Of a stretch of DNA of 9,066 bases, positions 6,494 through 9,066 are shown one piece after another. The first letter of the stretch is position 1, and the number at the start of each line of letters is the position of its first letter. The notes beneath the pieces are model-generated. The model was not told the DNA's origin. It saw only the letters and a program-made list of their open reading frames with translations, and did not search any database. The stretch is from contig PMJK01000027.1 in assembly GCA_003158505.1 (NCBI GenBank), positions 336-9,401 of the forward strand, in the 5' to 3' direction. A program made the translations under genes and the position numbers. The DNA comes from Holophagaceae bacterium (GTDB lineage Bacteria > Acidobacteriota > Holophagae > Holophagales > Holophagaceae).

Positions 6494-6988
6494 ATGGCCA
6501 AGGTCATCCTCAAGCTCGAGAACGACATCAGCACCGACGACATCTACCCGGGCCGCTTCATGGCTACCGTGCTGCCCGCGGAAACGCCGAAGTACGCCTT
6601 CTTCGATCGTACGGACTTCAACGCGAAATTGAATGCCAAGGCCTTCCTACCGGGCTCGATCATCATGGGGGGCGAGAATTTCGGTTGTGGCTCCAGCCGG
6701 GAGCAGGCCTGCTCGACCCTGAAGGGCCACGAGGTGGCCGTGATCGCCAAGAGCATCTCCCGCATCTTCCTGCAGAACAGCATCAACCTCGGCCTGCAGG
6801 TCGTAATCTGCCCCGGCCTCGAAGCCAGCGAGGGTGATGAGCTGGAGATCACCGCGGACCAGGTGCTCAACCGGGCCACCGGCAGGGTCTTCGACCAGGT
6901 CCAGTTGCCCGCGGCCCGCAAGGGCATCATGGATGCCGGTGGGCTGATCCCCTATACACGGGCAAGGCTGATGGCTAAACAGGCCTGA
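6494..6988 (+). CDS. LeuD/homoaconitase-type hydro-lyase, small (swivel-domain) subunit
   Basis: This 164-residue partner of the preceding large subunit carries the substrate-reading residues. STDDIYPGR (13-21) opens the domain. GGENFGCGSSREQA (59-72) is the signature loop that binds the common carboxylates. The specificity loop that reads Y-L-x-x-x-x-P in LeuD/HacB proteins is F-M-A-T-V-L-P here (22-28). As I recall, homoaconitases have Arg at the third position to hold the extra carboxylate and isopropylmalate isomerases have a hydrophobic residue; here it is Ala24. This hints at a small or uncharged side group. A Cys follows the signature loop (EQAC, Cys73), where Pro is usual. ATG 6494 starts 3 nt after the large-subunit stop, with AGGA at 6479-6482 inside that gene (spacing 11 nt, rather long), so translational coupling is likely. 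Confidence 0.92.
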   Translation: MAKVILKLENDISTDDIYPGRFMATVLPAETPKYAFFDRTDFNAKLNAKAFLPGSIIMGGENFGCGSSREQACSTLKGHEVAVIAKSISRIFLQNSINLGLQVVICPGLEASEGDELEITADQVLNRATGRVFDQVQLPAARKGIMDAGGLIPYTRARLMAKQA

Positions 6989-6999
6989 GTCGGCCTATT
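6978..6999. terminator. Possible shared terminator hairpin between convergent genes
   Basis: AGGCC (6981-6985) and GGCCT (6992-6996) form a 5-bp inverted repeat with a 6-nt loop. It is extended by AA/TT pairs (6978-6979 with 6998-6999) after one mismatch. It covers the stop codons of both the small-subunit gene and tpx. There is no T-tract on either strand, so this is a weak candidate, called because no other terminator can fit in the 6-bp gap. Confidence 0.3.
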
Positions 7000-7540
7000 C
7001 CGTGCTTTCCAGGGCATCCTCGGGGCAGGGGTGATGGCGGTTTCGGATGGCATGGATGGCCAGGTCGTAGTCAGGTTCATGCGTGAGCTCTGGCACCAGT
7101 TCGGTGTGCACGACCGTCCCGTTCTCGTCCAGCGCGACCACGGCCCGCGCGAAGAGGCCCCGCATGGGACCGTCCACCAGGGTGACGCCGAAGGCGCGGC
7201 CGAAGTCGAGGTGGCGGAAGGCGGAGGCGGTGACCACCCGGTTCAGCTTCTGGGCGCCGCAGAACTGCGACTGCGCGAAGGGCAGGTCCATGGAGACGCA
7301 CAGCATGACCGTATCGGCCAGGTCGGCCGTCAGGTGGTTGAACTTCCTCACACTCTCAGCGCAGGTCGAAGTGTCCAGGCTGGGGAAGATGCTCAGCACG
7401 ACGCGCTTGCCCTCCAGGTCCACGCTGGTGATCTCGCTGAGATCGTCGCGTGTGAGCGTGAAAAAGGGCGTCGCGTGTCCTGGCAGGGGCAGTTCGCCGC
7501 AGGTGTGGACGGGGTTGCCGCTCAGGGTGATCGTGGCCAT
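6995..7540 (-). CDS. tpx: Thiol peroxidase (Tpx, atypical 2-Cys peroxiredoxin)
   Basis: This 181-residue enzyme reduces hydrogen peroxide and organic hydroperoxides, usually with thioredoxin as electron donor. It aligns along its length with E. coli Tpx. The peroxidatic Cys60 lies in FPSLDTSTC with Thr57, the resolving Cys94 in AQSQFCGA, and Cys81 matches the third E. coli cysteine. VRKFN, DGPMRGLFARAVV and HEPDYD are further family blocks. It is about 13 residues longer than E. coli Tpx because of a C-terminal tail containing HHPC (169-172). Cys14 and Cys172 are extra cysteines relative to E. coli. The start ATG (7538-7540 on the + strand) is preceded by GGGAGG, 5 nt away. The gene lies opposite to its neighbours, converging on the hydro-lyase operon and divergent from purD, so it is probably a single-gene unit. 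Confidence 0.96.
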   Translation of the reverse strand: MATITLSGNPVHTCGELPLPGHATPFFTLTRDDLSEITSVDLEGKRVVLSIFPSLDTSTCAESVRKFNHLTADLADTVMLCVSMDLPFAQSQFCGAQKLNRVVTASAFRHLDFGRAFGVTLVDGPMRGLFARAVVALDENGTVVHTELVPELTHEPDYDLAIHAIRNRHHPCPEDALESTE

Positions 7541-7682
7541 GGGAACCTCCCGGCGGGGTCATCCTACTCCCAAGTCTGGGACTCGTTGACACCATTCTTG
7601 ACCACGGGGACCTGTTTATGGCGAAGGCCTTCAACGGAGCGGAGTTGTCCGGGCTCGGCGATACTGGAGGGCGGAGGTCCCC
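7541..7682. promoter_or_regulatory. Divergent tpx-purD intergenic region
   Basis: These 142 bp must hold the promoters of both tpx and purD. Visible elements are the tpx ribosome binding site (GGGAGG on the - strand, + positions 7546-7551), an inverted repeat TCCCA-AGTC-TGGGA at 7568-7581 that could be an operator, and TTGACA at 7586-7591 on the + strand. No well-spaced -10 accompanies that TTGACA (the nearest T-rich block, TTTATG at 7615-7620, is 23 nt away). The purD ribosome binding site GGAGG lies at 7673-7677, 5 nt before its ATG. I see no recognisable purine riboswitch. Confidence 0.4.
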
Positions 7683-7686
7683 ATGA
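7618..7686 (+). CDS. Possible 22-residue leader peptide upstream of purD
   Basis: ATG 7618 opens a 22-codon frame (MAKAFNGAELSGLGDTGGRRSP) whose TGA overlaps the purD start codon as ATGA (7683-7686). A weak GGGGA at 7606-7610 lies 7 nt before it. If translated, it would couple to purD. The peptide has no recognised function, and a frame this short can arise by chance in GC-rich DNA, so this is a tentative call. Confidence 0.2.
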   Translation: MAKAFNGAELSGLGDTGGRRSP

Positions 7687-8987
7687 AGATCCTGCTCCTC
7701 GGCTCCGGCGGCCGGGAACATGCCTTGGCCTTGAAGCTGAAGGCCTCGGCGCAGCTCGTGGACCTGGTGGCCGCCCCAGGCAGTGATGCCCTGGCGGAGT
7801 TGGGGGACCGGGCGGCACTGGATCTGGAGGATCCGGCCTCGGTGGCGGCCTGGTGCGCGGCCAATCACCCCGACCTGGTCGTGGCGGGGCCCGAGGTTCC
7901 GCTTGTGGCGGGTGTGGCCGACGCCGTGCGGTCCCTGGGCATCCCGGTCTTCGGCCATGACGCCGCCACGGCCCGCCTGGAAGGCAGCAAGGCCTTCGCC
8001 AAGGCGTTCATGCAACGGCATCACATTCCCTGTGCCGCCAGCCACACCATCACGGAGCTGGCGGCGGGCGAGGCCCTGATTCGCACCTGGTCCTATGGCT
8101 TCCCCATCGTTCTGAAGGCCGATGGCCTGGCCGCGGGCAAGGGCGTGGTGTTAGCCATGAGCGAGGCCGAGGCACTGGCCACCTTCCGCGCTTTCATGGC
8201 CGGGCAGTTCGGGGAGGCCAGCAAGACTGTGGTCTTCGAGGCACCCCTGGTGGGCATGGAACTCTCCCTGCACGTGCTGGTGGATGTAGACGCCGAGCAC
8301 GCGACCTACGCCCTGCTGCCGGCCTGCCAGGACCACAAGCGCATCTTCGACGGCGACCAGGGCCCCAACACCGGCGGCATGGGTGCCTTCGGCCCGCTGC
8401 CCTTCCTGCGGGCCGAGGACATCGAGCTCATGCGCACCACCCTGGTGGAACCCACCGTCCTCGGGCTGCAGAAGGACGGCCTCATGGCCCGGGGGGTGCT
8501 ATTCCTGGGCGTCATGTGGACGGCCTCCGGCCCGGAGCTCCTGGAATACAACGTGCGCTTCGGCGACCCCGAGACCCAGGTGCTCATGCAGCTGCTGGAT
8601 GAGGACCTGGCCGCCCTGCTGCTGGAGGTGGCCGAGGGCCGACTGGTCGCCCGCGACCTGAAGCTCAAGCCCCACACGGCCATCGCCGTGGTGCTGGCCG
8701 CGGAGGGCTATCCGGAAGGCGCGAAAAAAGGCGTGTCCATCACCATAGGATCGCCCGCCGTCACCGTCATCCACGCGGGTACCCGGAAGCAGGCCGGCCA
8801 ATGGCTGACCAACGGAGGCCGCGTCTTGAACCTGGCCACCTCGGCCCCGGATCTCGCCACCGCCCGCGCCGCCATCGAGGCCGCCCTGCCGCAAGTGAAC
8901 TGGCCCGGCCGGCAGGTCCGCCGCGACATCGGCCTCAAGGCCCTGAAGCACGCCCAGGCCGGCAAAACCGTTCAGGACCCCTGGTGA
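7683..8987 (+). CDS. purD: Phosphoribosylamine-glycine ligase (GAR synthetase)
   Basis: This 434-residue ATP-grasp enzyme joins glycine to 5-phosphoribosylamine, the second step of purine synthesis. It is of normal length for the family. The N-terminal domain begins MKILLLGSGGREHA, with the signature GGREHA at 9-14. GPEVPLVAGVAD (69-80) and GSKAFAKAFM (101-110) follow. The ATP-grasp part has LKADGLAAGKGVV (144-156), DHKRIFDGDQGPNTGGMGA (217-235) and the metal-binding EYNVRFGDPETQ (288-299). The usual G-E-E before the central strand reads G-M-E (191-193), a minor variation. The start is fixed by GGAGG 5 nt upstream and by the family N-terminus. No other pur genes are visible in the window. Function is secure. 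Confidence 0.97.
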   Translation: MKILLLGSGGREHALALKLKASAQLVDLVAAPGSDALAELGDRAALDLEDPASVAAWCAANHPDLVVAGPEVPLVAGVADAVRSLGIPVFGHDAATARLEGSKAFAKAFMQRHHIPCAASHTITELAAGEALIRTWSYGFPIVLKADGLAAGKGVVLAMSEAEALATFRAFMAGQFGEASKTVVFEAPLVGMELSLHVLVDVDAEHATYALLPACQDHKRIFDGDQGPNTGGMGAFGPLPFLRAEDIELMRTTLVEPTVLGLQKDGLMARGVLFLGVMWTASGPELLEYNVRFGDPETQVLMQLLDEDLAALLLEVAEGRLVARDLKLKPHTAIAVVLAAEGYPEGAKKGVSITIGSPAVTVIHAGTRKQAGQWLTNGGRVLNLATSAPDLATARAAIEAALPQVNWPGRQVRRDIGLKALKHAQAGKTVQDPW

Positions 8988-8998
8988 ACCGTTTGTAA

Positions 8999-9066
8999 TC
9001 AGGTCCTCTGGCGCAGCAGCCAGACCAGGGTGGTGAGCGCCAGCCCGACCAGGGTGGTCTTGCCAA
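8999..9066 (-). CDS. C-terminal end of a probable membrane protein, 5' part outside window
   Basis: On the - strand an open frame enters from base 9066 and ends at TGA (+ strand tca 8999-9001), giving GKTTLVGLALTTLVWLLRQRT. This is a hydrophobic stretch ending in basic residues, as in a last transmembrane helix or a C-terminal anchor. It contains an 8-residue tandem similarity (TTLVGLAL then TTLVWLLR), reflected in the DNA as two copies of GACCAGGGTGGT at 9023-9034 and 9047-9058. It would converge on purD with an 11-bp gap. The visible piece is too short to name, and that it is a gene at all is inferred from frame and composition. Confidence 0.4.
   Translation of the reverse strand, partial: GKTTLVGLALTTLVWLLRQRT

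Noticed and set aside
1964..6988. Ordinary leucine biosynthesis operon
   Set aside because: No leuA is present, the dehydrogenase resembles Icd/homoisocitrate dehydrogenase rather than LeuB, and a CoA-transferase and lyase have no place in leucine synthesis.
7031..7786. 251-codon + strand frame across tpx and into purD
   Set aside because: It is antisense to the well-conserved tpx, runs into purD out of frame, and its product has no recognisable motifs.
8974..9007. Inverted repeat AGGACC/GGTCCT as purD terminator
   Set aside because: The 6-bp stem has a 22-nt loop, no T-tract, and lies partly inside the coding end of purD.

Overview
The window is about 9 kb of GC-rich bacterial chromosome with dense coding and short intergenic gaps. 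It holds nine coding regions, two of them cut by the window edges. There are no RNA genes, insertion sequences, CRISPR arrays or phage genes. The taxon cannot be fixed from the sequence alone. The GC-rich coding style and this mix of central-metabolism genes would fit an Acidobacteriota/Holophagae-type or deltaproteobacterial-type genome, but that is only a guess.

Left part (1-1800): the 3' two thirds of polA (DNA polymerase I), with most of the proofreading domain and the whole polymerase domain. A 163-bp gap follows, carrying a possible promoter (exact TTGACA at 1811-1816) and the strong ribosome binding site of the next gene.

Centre (1964-6988): a tight five-gene operon on the + strand, with gaps of 7, -4, 9 and 3 nt. 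The order is isocitrate/isopropylmalate-family dehydrogenase, HMG-CoA-lyase-like DRE-TIM lyase, class III (CaiB/BaiF) CoA-transferase, and the large and small subunits of a LeuCD/homoaconitase-type hydro-lyase. Together these can form, isomerise and oxidatively decarboxylate a 2-hydroxy-acid chain. The lyase would join acetyl-CoA and a 2-oxoacid as a CoA thioester, and the CoA-transferase would recover the thioester. The LeuCD-type enzyme would move the hydroxyl group, and the dehydrogenase would give the next 2-oxoacid plus CO2. This is the logic of leucine, citramalate, homocitrate or citrate-to-2-oxoglutarate chain elongation, but the usual one-step synthase (LeuA/CimA/citrate synthase) is replaced by a reversible lyase/CoA-transferase pair. 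The residues expected to read the substrate side group are non-canonical in the dehydrogenase (Ile where E. coli Icd has Asn115) and in the small subunit (no Arg in the specificity loop). That leans towards a methyl or other small group (citramalate to 2-oxobutyrate) rather than a third carboxylate. This operon is the most interesting part of the window. Catabolic use in the opposite direction for the lyase/transferase pair is also possible.

Right part (6995-9066): tpx (thiol peroxidase) on the - strand converges on the operon with only 6 bp between stop codons, and a small inverted repeat covers both stops. After a divergent 142-bp gap comes purD (GAR synthetase) on the + strand. The last 68 bases hold the C-terminal tail of a probable - strand membrane protein that ends 11 bp beyond the purD stop.
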